A stretch of DNA of 64,000 bases, from the NCBI GenBank assembly GCA_033344815.1, contig JAWPMR010000001.1, positions 234,136 through 298,135 of the forward strand. Direction: 5' to 3'. The notes beneath the pieces are model-generated. The model did not search any database and had not been told where the DNA came from. It was given only the letters and a program-made list of their open reading frames with translations. Origin of the DNA: Paracoccaceae bacterium (GTDB taxonomy: Bacteria; Pseudomonadota; Alphaproteobacteria; Rhodobacterales; Rhodobacteraceae). Position 1 is the first letter of the stretch; every line of letters begins with the position of its first letter. Positions 52,907-61,936 of this stretch are shown here, piece by piece. Both the position numbers and the translations under genes were made by a program.

Positions 52907-53746
52907 GTGGAACCGCGCTCCCGCTCCTTCTACGTGTTGACAGCATTTTTTGTGCTGTTCATCCTGTTCCTCTACGGCCCCACGCTCACCATCGGCATCC
53001 TGTCGTTTCAGGGTCCGGGCGGCGGGCTGACCTTCCCGATGCGCGGCGTGTCGCTCTATTGGTTCTACGATCTGTTCGAACAGCAGGCGGTTGGCGACAT
53101 CTGGGGCAGTTTCCGCCGCAGCCTCGTTCTGGGCCTTATGGTCATGGTTACCACAATTGTGGTTTCGGTGATGGGCGGCCTTGCGTTTCGAAAAAGATTC
53201 CCTGGCTCGGCCATCCTGTTCTATCTGATTGTCACTGCTCTTGTGATCCCTTCGATTCTGATTTCCCTGGGCGTGGGTTTGCTGTTCAGTCAGGCCGGGA
53301 TCAACGTGCATTGGGCAACATCGGGGTATGGTGCGCAACTGACGTGGACCCTGCCCTTTGGTTTGTTGATCATGTTTGCCGTCTTCAACCGATTTGACAA
53401 AAGCTTTGAAGAGGCCGCTCGCGATCAGGGGGCCAGCTCCTGGCAAACCGTCCGCTATGTGGTACTCCCGATTATCGCGCCATCGCTGATCGGTGTGGCG
53501 CTGTTCGGCTTCACCCTGAGCTATGATGAATTCGCGCGCACCTTGCTGACCTCAGGTAGCAAGAACACCCTGCCGCTTGAGATATATGGCATGACCACCA
53601 ATGTCACCTCGCCGGTTCTTTACGCTCTCGGCACGCTCACAACGGTGTTTTCACTGATTATCATCGGATTGTTTCTTGGGATTGCCGTCTGGGCCAACCG
53701 CCGCCGCGCCAATAAGGGAAATGATGCAGGCAAAGGGATGGTATGA
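52907..53746 (+). CDS. ABC transporter permease, PotC type
   Basis: A 279-residue inner-membrane permease with six hydrophobic segments and the EAA loop EAARDQGASSWQTVRYVVLP. I chose the GTG at 52907, one base after the PotB-type stop with AAGGAG seven bases upstream; a TTG at 52880 would overlap the upstream gene. Its stop overlaps the racemase start by ATGA. Confidence 0.9.
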   Translation: MEPRSRSFYVLTAFFVLFILFLYGPTLTIGILSFQGPGGGLTFPMRGVSLYWFYDLFEQQAVGDIWGSFRRSLVLGLMVMVTTIVVSVMGGLAFRKRFPGSAILFYLIVTALVIPSILISLGVGLLFSQAGINVHWATSGYGAQLTWTLPFGLLIMFAVFNRFDKSFEEAARDQGASSWQTVRYVVLPIIAPSLIGVALFGFTLSYDEFARTLLTSGSKNTLPLEIYGMTTNVTSPVLYALGTLTTVFSLIIIGLFLGIAVWANRRRANKGNDAGKGMV

Positions 53747-54378
53747 TTGTCATCATCAATCCGAATTCGACGGTGTCCATGACGCAATCCATGTTGGCGA
53801 CAGCACAGACCGCTTGTCCCGACGCGCGGATCGAAGCATGGACCTCGCATGACGGTCCGCCCGCGATCCAGGGTCCCGAAGACGGCGAGGCTTGCATACC
53901 GCCTCTGTTGAAACTCGTCTCAAAAGCCTCCGCACAAGGGGCGCGGGCTATAATCATAGGATGTTTTGACGATACGGGGCTGGCTGAGGCGCGCGAGGTA
54001 GCCGCCTGCCCCGTGATCGGCATTGGACAGGCGGCCTATCATCTTGCAGCACTTGCTGGACCACGCTTTTCGGTTGTCACCACATTGTCGGTTTCCACGC
54101 CCATCCTTGAGGACAACATCGAAAACTATGGTCTGGCGGGTCATCTTGGACGTGTGCGCGCCTCTGGTGTGCCGGTTTTAAAACTTGAAACGGATGTAGA
54201 CGCCTCAGCACATCAGGTCTTGCAGGAGATCACCCGCGCGCAAAATGAGGACGATGTGCAATCGGTCGTCCTTGGATGCGCAGGCATGTCACATATCCCG
54301 GCCCGCGCCGGGCCGGAGGTTACCGTGCGCTTGATTGATGGGGTCAAGGCTGCGGTGCAGATGGGGGAATTACTATGA
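53743..54378 (+). CDS. hydantoin racemase-like protein (Asp/Glu racemase family)
   Basis: A 211-residue cofactor-independent racemase with both catalytic cysteines: Cys74 in IIGCFDDTGL and Cys179 in VLGCAGMSH. It is expected to invert the chiral carbon of a 5-substituted hydantoin, or of a related amino-acid derivative, supplying the D-form to the D-hydantoinase and D-carbamoylase encoded downstream. ATGA overlaps at both ends bind it to the transporter and to the NTF2-like gene. Confidence 0.88.
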   Translation: MIVIINPNSTVSMTQSMLATAQTACPDARIEAWTSHDGPPAIQGPEDGEACIPPLLKLVSKASAQGARAIIIGCFDDTGLAEAREVAACPVIGIGQAAYHLAALAGPRFSVVTTLSVSTPILEDNIENYGLAGHLGRVRASGVPVLKLETDVDASAHQVLQEITRAQNEDDVQSVVLGCAGMSHIPARAGPEVTVRLIDGVKAAVQMGELL

Positions 54379-54794
54379 GCGATGAAGTTATTGCGCAGGC
54401 TTGTGCCGTGGTTGAAGCCTATCTGGAACGCTCCATGGTGCCCGACCCCGAAGGTGCCGCCGCTTTTGTCGCAAACGATCTGAAAATCACTTTTACCGGC
54501 GGGCGCGCCTTCACCGCCCCGGCAGATACCGCTGCTTTTAATGCCAAAAGGTATCAATGGGTCAAAAAACGCCTTGGGACGACCCATGCCGCATTGGATC
54601 CTGAGACGGGCGATGTTCATGTCTACAACAGTGGCCACCTATACGGCGCCTGGCCGGATGGCACGCCGTTTGATGGCAATCGATACATCGACACTTTTGT
54701 GATCCGCGGCGGGCTCATCGTCGAGACACAGGTCTGGAATGACAGTGCCGAATGGCTGCTGGATCGAGCCGGGCTGGGTGAGGCCCCGCTGTGA
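54375..54794 (+). CDS. SnoaL/NTF2-like small protein
   Basis: A 139-residue cone-shaped NTF2/SnoaL-like protein inferred from pattern: an N-terminal helix pair (VVEAYLERSMVPDPEGAAAF), then alternating strands ending in NRYIDTFVIRGGLIVETQVWND. Such folds act as small hydrolases, isomerases or lyases, or bind ligands. No catalytic residue can be assigned. It is translationally coupled on both sides (ATGA before, GTGA after), so it likely acts on the same pathway. Confidence 0.8.
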   Translation: MSDEVIAQACAVVEAYLERSMVPDPEGAAAFVANDLKITFTGGRAFTAPADTAAFNAKRYQWVKKRLGTTHAALDPETGDVHVYNSGHLYGAWPDGTPFDGNRYIDTFVIRGGLIVETQVWNDSAEWLLDRAGLGEAPL

Positions 54795-55693
54795 CACTGG
54801 CCGGGCATAACCGTTATGATTATGCGCCCATCACAGCGCGCCCTGCTTTCAAATGGCCCGAAGGCAAAGGGCTTGGCGTCTATCTCGGGATTAATCTGGA
54901 GCATTTTGCCTTTGGCGAAGGGCTTGGCGCAGAACTGGCCCCCGGTGGGCCACAGCCGGATGTACTGAATTATGCCTGGCGCGATTATGGCAATCGGGTT
55001 GGGGCATGGCGGATGCTGGAGATGCTGGACCACTTCGACCTACCCGCCACCGTGCTGATCAACTCTGCCATGTATGACTACGCCCCGGAACTGGTCTCGG
55101 CCCACAGTGCGCGAGGGGATGAAATCGCAGGCCACGGGATTACCAACTCCGAGCGTCAAAGCACAATGACGGAGTCTGAGGAGGCCGCGTTGATCGCGCG
55201 GGCGACAGCGGCCATTATCCAGTCCGAAAAACGCGCGCCCACAGGCTGGCTCAGTCCCTGGATCGCCGAAAGCCTCACCACGCCGGACCTGCTGCAGGAA
55301 GCCGGATACAGCTATACCATGAACTGGTGCATGGATGATCAGCCGGTTTGGATGCGGACGCGAAGCGGGGCGCTTTTGTCGGTGCCCTATCCGCAGGAAG
55401 TCAATGACATCCCCGCCATAGTCGCGCGCAAAGAGACTACGTCGGCTTTTGGTGATCTGATCATCGACACGTTCGATGAGATGTTGGAACAATCGCGCCA
55501 GCAGCCTTTGGTCATGGGAATCGCGCTGCACCCCTATATCGTTGGGCAGCCCGCGCGCCTGCGCCATCTGCGCCGCGCACTGAGCCATATTTGTGAGCAC
55601 CGCAAGGACATCTGGCTCACCACCGCCGGAGCCATTGCAGAGAGTTATGCCGCGCAAATCCCCCCACCGGATCGGAGAACCCATGACCCGTAA
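54791..55693 (+). CDS. polysaccharide deacetylase family protein (NodB fold)
   Basis: A 300-residue NodB-fold hydrolase of the PuuE-type group, which acts on cyclic ureides or amides rather than sugars. Recognisable are LGINLEHFAFG, the RVGAWRMLEMLDHFDLPATV segment, GDEIAGHGITNS with the strand-3 His, and TGWLSPWIAES. The usual second metal His is replaced by Asn in HGITN, which suggests altered or no metal binding. The start is GTG overlapping the previous stop; the end overlaps the carbamoylase start by 11 bases. Confidence 0.88.
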   Translation: MTLAGHNRYDYAPITARPAFKWPEGKGLGVYLGINLEHFAFGEGLGAELAPGGPQPDVLNYAWRDYGNRVGAWRMLEMLDHFDLPATVLINSAMYDYAPELVSAHSARGDEIAGHGITNSERQSTMTESEEAALIARATAAIIQSEKRAPTGWLSPWIAESLTTPDLLQEAGYSYTMNWCMDDQPVWMRTRSGALLSVPYPQEVNDIPAIVARKETTSAFGDLIIDTFDEMLEQSRQQPLVMGIALHPYIVGQPARLRHLRRALSHICEHRKDIWLTTAGAIAESYAAQIPPPDRRTHDP

Positions 55694-56618
55694 ACTGATC
55701 ACCGCCGCCGCCCAGATGGGGCCTATCGCCAAGTCCGAGACCCGCGCAGATGCCGTTGCGCGACTGCTGGAGATGATGCGCGAGTCCAAGGCCCGCGGCT
55801 GTGAGCTGGTTGTATTTACCGAACTGGCGCTCACCACGTTTTTCCCGCGCTGGATGATAGAGGACGACGCCGAACTCGACAGCTATTATGAAACCGATAT
55901 GCCCAGTGCAACAACGCAACCGCTCTTTGATGAGGCCAAGAAGCTTGGGATCGGGTTTTACCTCGGATACGCTGAATTGACTGTAATCAATGGTGTGAAA
56001 CGGCGTTTCAATACCTCGATCCTTGTGGACCAGAACGCTCAGATCATCAGCACCTATCGTAAGGTGCATCTACCCGGTCACAGCGAACCCCAGCCCGGGC
56101 GTGATTTTCAACACCTTGAAAAGCGGTATTTTGAGCCGGGCGATCTGGGTTTTCCTGTGGTCAAAGGGTTTGGTGGCAATATGGGCATGGCGATCTGCAA
56201 TGACCGACGCTGGCCCGAAACCTATCGCGTGATGGGGTTGCAGGACGTTGAGATGGTTATGCTTGGGTACAACACGCCCTTTGGGCATGTGGGCGAACAG
56301 GCAATGGACAGCCTGACCCTTTTTCACAACCACCTATCGATGCAGGCCGGGGCTTACCAGAATGCGACATGGGTCGTAGGAACAGCTAAATGTGGCGAAG
56401 AAGAAGGCTCCAAAATGGGCGGGCAAAGCGTGATCATCGCGCCATCGGGTGAGATCGTCGCGCAGGCGGTCACGGTCGAGGACGAAGTGATAACCGCCGC
56501 GTGTGATCTGGATATGGGCAAACGTTACAAGGAAACCGTGTTTGATTTCGCGGCCCATCGCCGCCCCGAACACTATGGTATCATCGTGGAACGGACCGGG
56601 GCAGTCGCGCCGAAATAG
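55683..56618 (+). CDS. N-carbamoyl-D-amino-acid hydrolase
   Basis: A 311-residue nitrilase-superfamily enzyme that cleaves N-carbamoyl-D-amino acids to D-amino acid, CO2 and ammonia. The triad is at exactly the positions known for the Agrobacterium D-carbamoylase: Glu47 (FTELALTTFFPRW), Lys127 (YRKVHLPGH) and Cys172 (AICNDRRWPE). The FQHLEKRYFEPGDLGFPV stretch is the family hallmark. The ATG at 55683 overlaps the deacetylase end; upstream in-frame codons have no site. It forms, with the hydantoinase that follows, a classical two-step hydantoin-to-D-amino-acid pathway. Confidence 0.95.
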   Translation: MTRKLITAAAQMGPIAKSETRADAVARLLEMMRESKARGCELVVFTELALTTFFPRWMIEDDAELDSYYETDMPSATTQPLFDEAKKLGIGFYLGYAELTVINGVKRRFNTSILVDQNAQIISTYRKVHLPGHSEPQPGRDFQHLEKRYFEPGDLGFPVVKGFGGNMGMAICNDRRWPETYRVMGLQDVEMVMLGYNTPFGHVGEQAMDSLTLFHNHLSMQAGAYQNATWVVGTAKCGEEEGSKMGGQSVIIAPSGEIVAQAVTVEDEVITAACDLDMGKRYKETVFDFAAHRRPEHYGIIVERTGAVAPK

Positions 56619-56631
56619 AGGGGGGAAAGAC

Positions 56632-58089
56632 ATGTCAAAAGTCATCAAAGGCGGCACAATTGTCGCCGCAGACCGTACTTACAAAGCCGATGTGCTGGTG
56701 GAGGGCGAACGCATCAGCGCCATCGGGCCCGATTTGACGGGCGACACGGTAATCGACGCGGCGGGGTGCTACGTGATGCCCGGTGGGATCGACCCCCATA
56801 CCCACCTGGAAATGCCCTTCATGGGCACGCGCACCGCTGAGACCTGGGAAAGCGGTACGTTCGCTGCAGCCTCTGGCGGGACCACAATGGTGGTGGATTA
56901 CATCATTCCCGGCGAGGATGGGATCATCGCGGCATTAGACGAATGGGAAGCGCGCGCCGCGCCGCAAGCCTCTTGCGATTACGGGTTCCACATGGCGATC
57001 ACCGGTTGGTCGGAACAGATATTCGATGACATGGCTTTGGTCGTGGATCGGGGTGTGAACAGCTTTAAACACTTCATGGCCTATAAGGGCGCCTTGATGG
57101 TGAATGATGATGAAATGTTTGCCTCCTTCTCGCGCTGTGCTGCTTTGGGTGCCCTGCCCTTTGTGCATGCGGAAAACGGTGATCTGGTAGCATTATTGCA
57201 GGAAAAACTACTGGCCGAGGGCAATAACGGACCCGAAGCGCATGCCTATTCCCGCCCCGCCGCTGTGGAAGGAGAAGCCACCAACCGCGCGATCACCATT
57301 GCCGATGCCGCTGGCGTGCCGGTCTATATCGTACACACCAGCAGCGAGGACGCACATGAAGCCATCCGGCGTGCCCGTCAGAATGGCCAACGGGTCTGGG
57401 GCGAACCTCTGATCCAGCACCTGTTGTTGGATGAGGGCGAATATGCGCATGCCGAATGGGATCACGCGGCCCAACGGGTGATGTCGCCCCCCTTCCGGAA
57501 CAAGAAACATCAGGACGGGTTATGGGCTGGTTTGGCCGCGGGGTCCCTGCAGGTTGTGGCGACGGATCACTGTGCCTTTACCACCGAACAGAAACGCATG
57601 GGGGTGGGTGATTTCACGCAGATTCCCAATGGGACGGGCGGGCTTGAGGATCGCATGTCCTTGCTATGGACCCATGGTGTTGAAACTGGGCGTCTGACCA
57701 TGAACGAATTTGTCGCGCTGACCTCGACGAATATCGCCAAGATCCTCAATATCTTTCCGAAAAAAGGTGCCGTGATCGTAGGTGCAGACGCGGATCTGGT
57801 GATTTGGGATCCCAAGCTGGGTAAGACAATTACTGCAAAAACGCAAAAATCAGCCATTGATTACAACGTTTTCGAAGGTTTTGAGGTCACCGCCCTACCC
57901 CGATTTACCCTGTCACGCGGGGATGTGGTCTGGGAAGCAGGCGCCAACAGCCAACCCCAGCCCGGTCGGGGCCAGAAAATCAGCCGCATGCCCTTTCCGT
58001 CCACCAGCACAGCCTTGAGCACGTGGAAAGAACTGATCGCGCCGCGCCCCGTCGCACGTGATCCCAAACATATGCCCATCGGCGTTTAA
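56632..58089 (+). CDS. hydA: D-hydantoinase / dihydropyrimidinase
   Basis: A 485-residue di-zinc amidohydrolase that opens 5-substituted hydantoins or dihydropyrimidines. Metal ligands are intact: His56 and His58 (DPHTHLE), the lysine to be carboxylated (Lys146 in SFKHFMAYK), His179 (VHAEN), His235 (IVHTSS) and Asp312 (ATDHCAF). The ATG at 56632 has GAGGGGGGAAAG upstream, 13 bases after the carbamoylase stop; an earlier in-frame start would overlap that gene. Length is normal. It is the functional counterpart of the pseudogene at 48023. Confidence 0.95.
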   Translation: MSKVIKGGTIVAADRTYKADVLVEGERISAIGPDLTGDTVIDAAGCYVMPGGIDPHTHLEMPFMGTRTAETWESGTFAAASGGTTMVVDYIIPGEDGIIAALDEWEARAAPQASCDYGFHMAITGWSEQIFDDMALVVDRGVNSFKHFMAYKGALMVNDDEMFASFSRCAALGALPFVHAENGDLVALLQEKLLAEGNNGPEAHAYSRPAAVEGEATNRAITIADAAGVPVYIVHTSSEDAHEAIRRARQNGQRVWGEPLIQHLLLDEGEYAHAEWDHAAQRVMSPPFRNKKHQDGLWAGLAAGSLQVVATDHCAFTTEQKRMGVGDFTQIPNGTGGLEDRMSLLWTHGVETGRLTMNEFVALTSTNIAKILNIFPKKGAVIVGADADLVIWDPKLGKTITAKTQKSAIDYNVFEGFEVTALPRFTLSRGDVVWEAGANSQPQPGRGQKISRMPFPSTSTALSTWKELIAPRPVARDPKHMPIGV

Positions 58090-58111
58090 CGGACCCTGAG
58101 GAGGAGACAGA

Positions 58112-59014
58112 ATGACCAAGAAAATTATGTGTGCCATTGGCACTGATATCGATTCCGTAGCCGGATGGATCGGATCCTATGGCGGTGGGGACAGTCCGTC
58201 GGATATTCAACGCGGTATCTTTGCCACCGAGGTCGGAATTCCCCGTCTTTTGCGTCTGTTCAAGAAGTACGACATGGAGACCAGCTTTTTCATTCCCGGG
58301 CACAGTCTTGAAACCTTTCCCAAGGAAATGCAGATGATCGTGGATGCAGGCCATGAGATTGGCGCGCATGGGTATATGCATGAAAACCCCGTGGCGATGA
58401 CGCCGACGCAGGAAGAGGATGTGTTGGTCAAATCCATCGAACTGATCGATAAGCTAACCGGGAAACCGCCCACGGGTTATGTGGCACCCTGGTGGGAGAT
58501 GTCTAATTCCACCGCCGCCCTGTTGCAGAAATACGGGTTTTCTTATGATCACAGTCAGGGATATCGCGATTTCCAACCTTATTATGCGCGTACCGGTGAC
58601 GAGTGGAACGTGATTGATTACACCAAGACAGCCGCGGAGTGGATGCACCCGCTGAAACACGGTCATGAGATTGATTTGGTGGACATTTCGGCCAATTGGT
58701 ATCTGGATGATTTGCCGCCGATGATGTTCATCAAGAAATCCCCCAACAGTCATGGGTTCGTGAACCCGCGCGACATCGAACAGATGTGGAAGGATCAGTT
58801 CGACTGGGTTTACCGAGAAATGGATTACGCGGTATATGCGATCACCATTCACCCGGATGTGTCAGGGCGGCCACAGGTCTTGCTGATGCTGGAACGGTTG
58901 ATTGAATACATCAACGGGCATGAGGGTTGCGAATGGATGACGTTTGACAGCATCGCCAATGACTTCCGCGCGCGCTTCCCTTTTGAAGGCGAGGCCCGGC
59001 CAGAGGTGATCTGA
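58112..59014 (+). CDS. polysaccharide deacetylase family protein (NodB fold, metal site intact)
   Basis: A 300-residue NodB-fold deacetylase with a complete-looking metal site: GTDIDSV (Asp near residue 11-13) and HGYMHENP (the HxxxH pair), plus APWWEMS. Strong ribosome site GAGGAGGAGA precedes the ATG, 22 bases after the hydantoinase. Unlike the other two deacetylase-family proteins of the window it keeps both histidines. It could hydrolyse an N-acyl or ring amide produced from the imported substrate. Confidence 0.9.
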   Translation: MTKKIMCAIGTDIDSVAGWIGSYGGGDSPSDIQRGIFATEVGIPRLLRLFKKYDMETSFFIPGHSLETFPKEMQMIVDAGHEIGAHGYMHENPVAMTPTQEEDVLVKSIELIDKLTGKPPTGYVAPWWEMSNSTAALLQKYGFSYDHSQGYRDFQPYYARTGDEWNVIDYTKTAAEWMHPLKHGHEIDLVDISANWYLDDLPPMMFIKKSPNSHGFVNPRDIEQMWKDQFDWVYREMDYAVYAITIHPDVSGRPQVLLMLERLIEYINGHEGCEWMTFDSIANDFRARFPFEGEARPEVI

Positions 59015-59289
59015 TGTGTTCGGCCTGTGGTTTCCCCGCAGCCCCCGGTCACTGGACAGAAGCAGGGGCGGCCACACCGCATGACCGATTGCGCGAAAGG
59101 TTCCGCCGGGTACAGGTGTTGCAAAAGGTGCTGAAAGGCACTGGCGTTACAGCGCATGACGGCGGAATGGTGCCGGGCATTCAGGTGATGTCACTGAGCG
59201 GTGCGCAGAGCATTGTGCCGGATCTGGAGGCGCTCTGGCAGGAAGTCGAAACCCTGCGCGGGCGCCCTTTTGACCCGCTCGATCTGTGA
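59014..59289 (+). CDS. small CxxC protein, family not recognised
   Basis: A 91-residue hydrophilic protein that starts MCSACGFP, giving a CxxC near the very N-terminus, followed by a basic helix (LRERFRRVQVLQKVLKG) and a C-terminal acidic helix. I do not recognise the family. Its ATG overlaps the deacetylase stop (TGATG) and its stop overlaps the GTG of the CobW-type gene, so it is coupled to both. A metal-binding partner or target of the GTPase is the simplest reading. Confidence 0.8.
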   Translation: MCSACGFPAAPGHWTEAGAATPHDRLRERFRRVQVLQKVLKGTGVTAHDGGMVPGIQVMSLSGAQSIVPDLEALWQEVETLRGRPFDPLDL

Positions 59290-60245
59290 CCGAGACGACT
59301 GAGGGTCGGTTGCGGCTAACCATTCTGGGCGGGTTCTTGGGTTCCGGTAAAACAACCTGGTTGCGCCACCAGCTTCATACCGGCGCTTTTGGCCGGGTAC
59401 ATGTGATCGTGAATGAGGCCGCTGATGCCCCGGTGGATGATGCGCTGTTGCAAGCAGCGGATCAAATGACTCTGCTGTCGGGGGCCTGCGTATGTTGTAC
59501 CGGGCGGGATCAGTTGCGCGATGCTTTGTTGTCGCTGTGTGACGTGCGTAGCCGCAGGGCGGATCACGACACACGGCTTGAAAACATCGTGCTGGAAACC
59601 AGCGGTCTTGCGGATCCGGGCGCGATCCTTTCGGTAATCCAAGCCGATCCAATCCTCGTGCGCCAAATTGTGGTGGCCGAGACCATCGTTATTGTGGACG
59701 CCCTAAATGCACTGCAACAAATGCAACAAGAAACGCTCAGCCGGCGGCAGATCGAGGCTGCCGACAGGTTGATTTTAACGAAAACCGACATCTCTGGGAG
59801 CACCGACACGGCTGGTCTGCGCGCGACTCTCAGAGCGCTTGCACCGGGGGCGACGCAATCAGCGGCAAGTTTTGGTAGCGATATGCCCCTGCCCGCCTTG
59901 GCGTCTCAGCAAAAACCCCTCGCTTTACCCGACCTCGCCGATGACGACAGCGCGCCAATCATCGCCACACGTTTGACTCTAGGTCCAACGCCCGACTGGA
60001 CAGCTTTCACCGTCTGGCTTTCTGCCTTGCTGCACGCGCGTGGCGACCAAATCGTTCGAGTCAAGGGGGTGGTACGGACACCCGCCGGGCGATTGTTGCT
60101 GCAAACCGTGCGCAGATCGGTGCAATCCCCGGAGATCCTTCCCGAGCCCGATGTGCCCTGCGATACGGACAACACCATTGCCGTGATCGGACGCGGATTT
60201 ACGCAAGATCAATTGGCAGCTTCACTCGCTCGTGTTTCCGCCTGA
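59286..60245 (+). CDS. CobW/G3E-family GTPase, putative metallochaperone
   Basis: A 319-residue G3E GTPase with Walker A GGFLGSGKTT (residues 15-24), the CxCC metal motif CVCC (Cys68, Cys70, Cys71), a Walker B-type ETSGLADP, and a C-terminal CobW domain. G3E proteins load zinc, cobalt or nickel into client metalloenzymes. At the end of a hydantoinase operon it may metallate the D-hydantoinase or the deacetylase. Start GTG at 59286 shares GTGA with the 91-residue gene. Its last 37 bases overlap the 3' end of the convergent HyuB-type gene. Confidence 0.9.
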   Translation: MTETTEGRLRLTILGGFLGSGKTTWLRHQLHTGAFGRVHVIVNEAADAPVDDALLQAADQMTLLSGACVCCTGRDQLRDALLSLCDVRSRRADHDTRLENIVLETSGLADPGAILSVIQADPILVRQIVVAETIVIVDALNALQQMQQETLSRRQIEAADRLILTKTDISGSTDTAGLRATLRALAPGATQSAASFGSDMPLPALASQQKPLALPDLADDDSAPIIATRLTLGPTPDWTAFTVWLSALLHARGDQIVRVKGVVRTPAGRLLLQTVRRSVQSPEILPEPDVPCDTDNTIAVIGRGFTQDQLAASLARVSA

Positions 60246-61936
60246 GGGAACAACTTGCGCGCCGTTTCAGTTGTGATCAGACCGTCGGCCACGTCGCTCG
60301 CAATGGCATCTGTTGCCCGCAGTGACGCATCACCATATCCGCCGCCACAGGGCCCATAGGACACCAGCTTGTCCCCCGCCTTGACCTTGAAATACGGTAC
60401 TTTGGAGGGCAGTTCCTGCGCACTCCCATCCGGGTGAACCAGAGTCAAAGCGGCGGTATGACCGGCCGCGCCGCCATCAAACCCCCAGGGTTCAAACGCA
60501 TGACCGTCGCCTTCCAGCGAAAAGCCCGCATCATCCAGAAACGTAAATTCACGTATCGCGCCGATGCCACCGCGCCATTGACCCGGTGCCATCGCATCCT
60601 CGCGCAACTCGTACCGTTCCACGCGGATAGGGATGTGAGATTCGATATCTTCCACCGGATTATTCCGAGTATTGGCATAAAGCGTGTCGACCGCATCCAT
60701 TCCGTCCAGGCCAGAGCGACCGCCGTAGCTACCTTCCATGATTTCCATATGAACCCAATGGTTACCGTCCTTAAGCCCCGAAATCGCGATGACACGCAGG
60801 TTTCCAATACCCGCCGAGACCTGATCGGGCACAATCTGTGCAAAAGCTTTCATCACCGTGTCAGCCAATTGGTTACCGGGGCAGAACCGCGCAATGACAG
60901 GGGCAGGAAAGATCGGATTGGCAAGGCAGCCTTCGGGCGCGACGATCTCGATCGGTCGCGTCAGCCCCGAATTCTGCGGGATGGCGCCATAGGTGACCGA
61001 ATCCAGTAAAATCGAGCGGATTGTCAGCCAAACAGCGCAATCAACGGTCCCGATCAGCGGCATGTTGATCGGCTTGTCTGGCAATTGCGGCGCGGTGCCG
61101 GTTAAATCCACCACCAGATCATCACCACTCACGTTCAACGTCACCACCAACGGCAATCGGCTGCGCGCCGGGTCAGGATCGTCCAGAAAGCCATCGAGAT
61201 AAGTCGTTGCCGTATAGGACCCGTCCGGCAGCGCCCGGATCGCATCACGCATCAGGCGTTCGGAATAATCCATCAAGTCATGGAAGGCCGCTGTCACAGC
61301 TTTCAGTCCATGATGTTCGACCAGTTCCAAAAAGCGCGCCGCGCCAATACGGGCGGATTCGATCTGCGCCTCCATGTCCCCGACCACCAATTCCTGCGCG
61401 CGGATATTTGCCCGCAGAATGTGCCACACGGCGTCATTGCGAATGCCTTGATCATAGACTTTGATCGCCTTGAATTGCAGCCCTTCTGCATAGGTATCCA
61501 CTGCATCCACGATCCCGCAACTGCCTGGGGACAGGGCACCGATGTCAAGGTGATGGGCGGTTGTAACCGACCAACCGATCAAGGTCTTTTCCATAAAAAC
61601 AGGCACGCAAAACGCCACATCCGGGCCATGGCTCGCACCGCCATAAGGGTCATTGTGCATGATCACATCGCCGGGACGGATGGGATCATTGCGCTGCGCC
61701 AAGACTTCAAGCACATTGCGCACATAGCCGGGAATGGGACCGGATTGCAGCGGTGTGGACATCTTGCATTCACACATCTGCAGGCCCGACGCATCGGTGA
61801 GTGCCGCACCAAAATCTTCAGATTCGCGGATGATCGAGGAATAGGACATGCGCATCAGCTTATGGCCCATCTCGATGGCGATGTTTTCCAAACCACCCTG
61901 GATCACGGCGGCGGTGACGGGATCAATCCGGCTCAT
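60209..61936 (-). CDS. hyuB: hydantoinase B / oxoprolinase family protein
   Basis: A 575-residue cytoplasmic protein, the B subunit of ATP-dependent N-methylhydantoinase, 5-oxoprolinase or acetone-carboxylase-type enzymes. It begins SRIDPVTAAVIQGGLENIA and includes DVIMHNDPYGGASHGPDV, the family signature, and a late GPCGGGYGD. Its ATG overlaps the HyuA-type stop by ATGA, as expected for paired subunits. Convergent with the hydantoinase operon. Confidence 0.95.
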   Translation of the reverse strand: MSRIDPVTAAVIQGGLENIAIEMGHKLMRMSYSSIIRESEDFGAALTDASGLQMCECKMSTPLQSGPIPGYVRNVLEVLAQRNDPIRPGDVIMHNDPYGGASHGPDVAFCVPVFMEKTLIGWSVTTAHHLDIGALSPGSCGIVDAVDTYAEGLQFKAIKVYDQGIRNDAVWHILRANIRAQELVVGDMEAQIESARIGAARFLELVEHHGLKAVTAAFHDLMDYSERLMRDAIRALPDGSYTATTYLDGFLDDPDPARSRLPLVVTLNVSGDDLVVDLTGTAPQLPDKPINMPLIGTVDCAVWLTIRSILLDSVTYGAIPQNSGLTRPIEIVAPEGCLANPIFPAPVIARFCPGNQLADTVMKAFAQIVPDQVSAGIGNLRVIAISGLKDGNHWVHMEIMEGSYGGRSGLDGMDAVDTLYANTRNNPVEDIESHIPIRVERYELREDAMAPGQWRGGIGAIREFTFLDDAGFSLEGDGHAFEPWGFDGGAAGHTAALTLVHPDGSAQELPSKVPYFKVKAGDKLVSYGPCGGGYGDASLRATDAIASDVADGLITTETARKLFPQAETRASEAAN

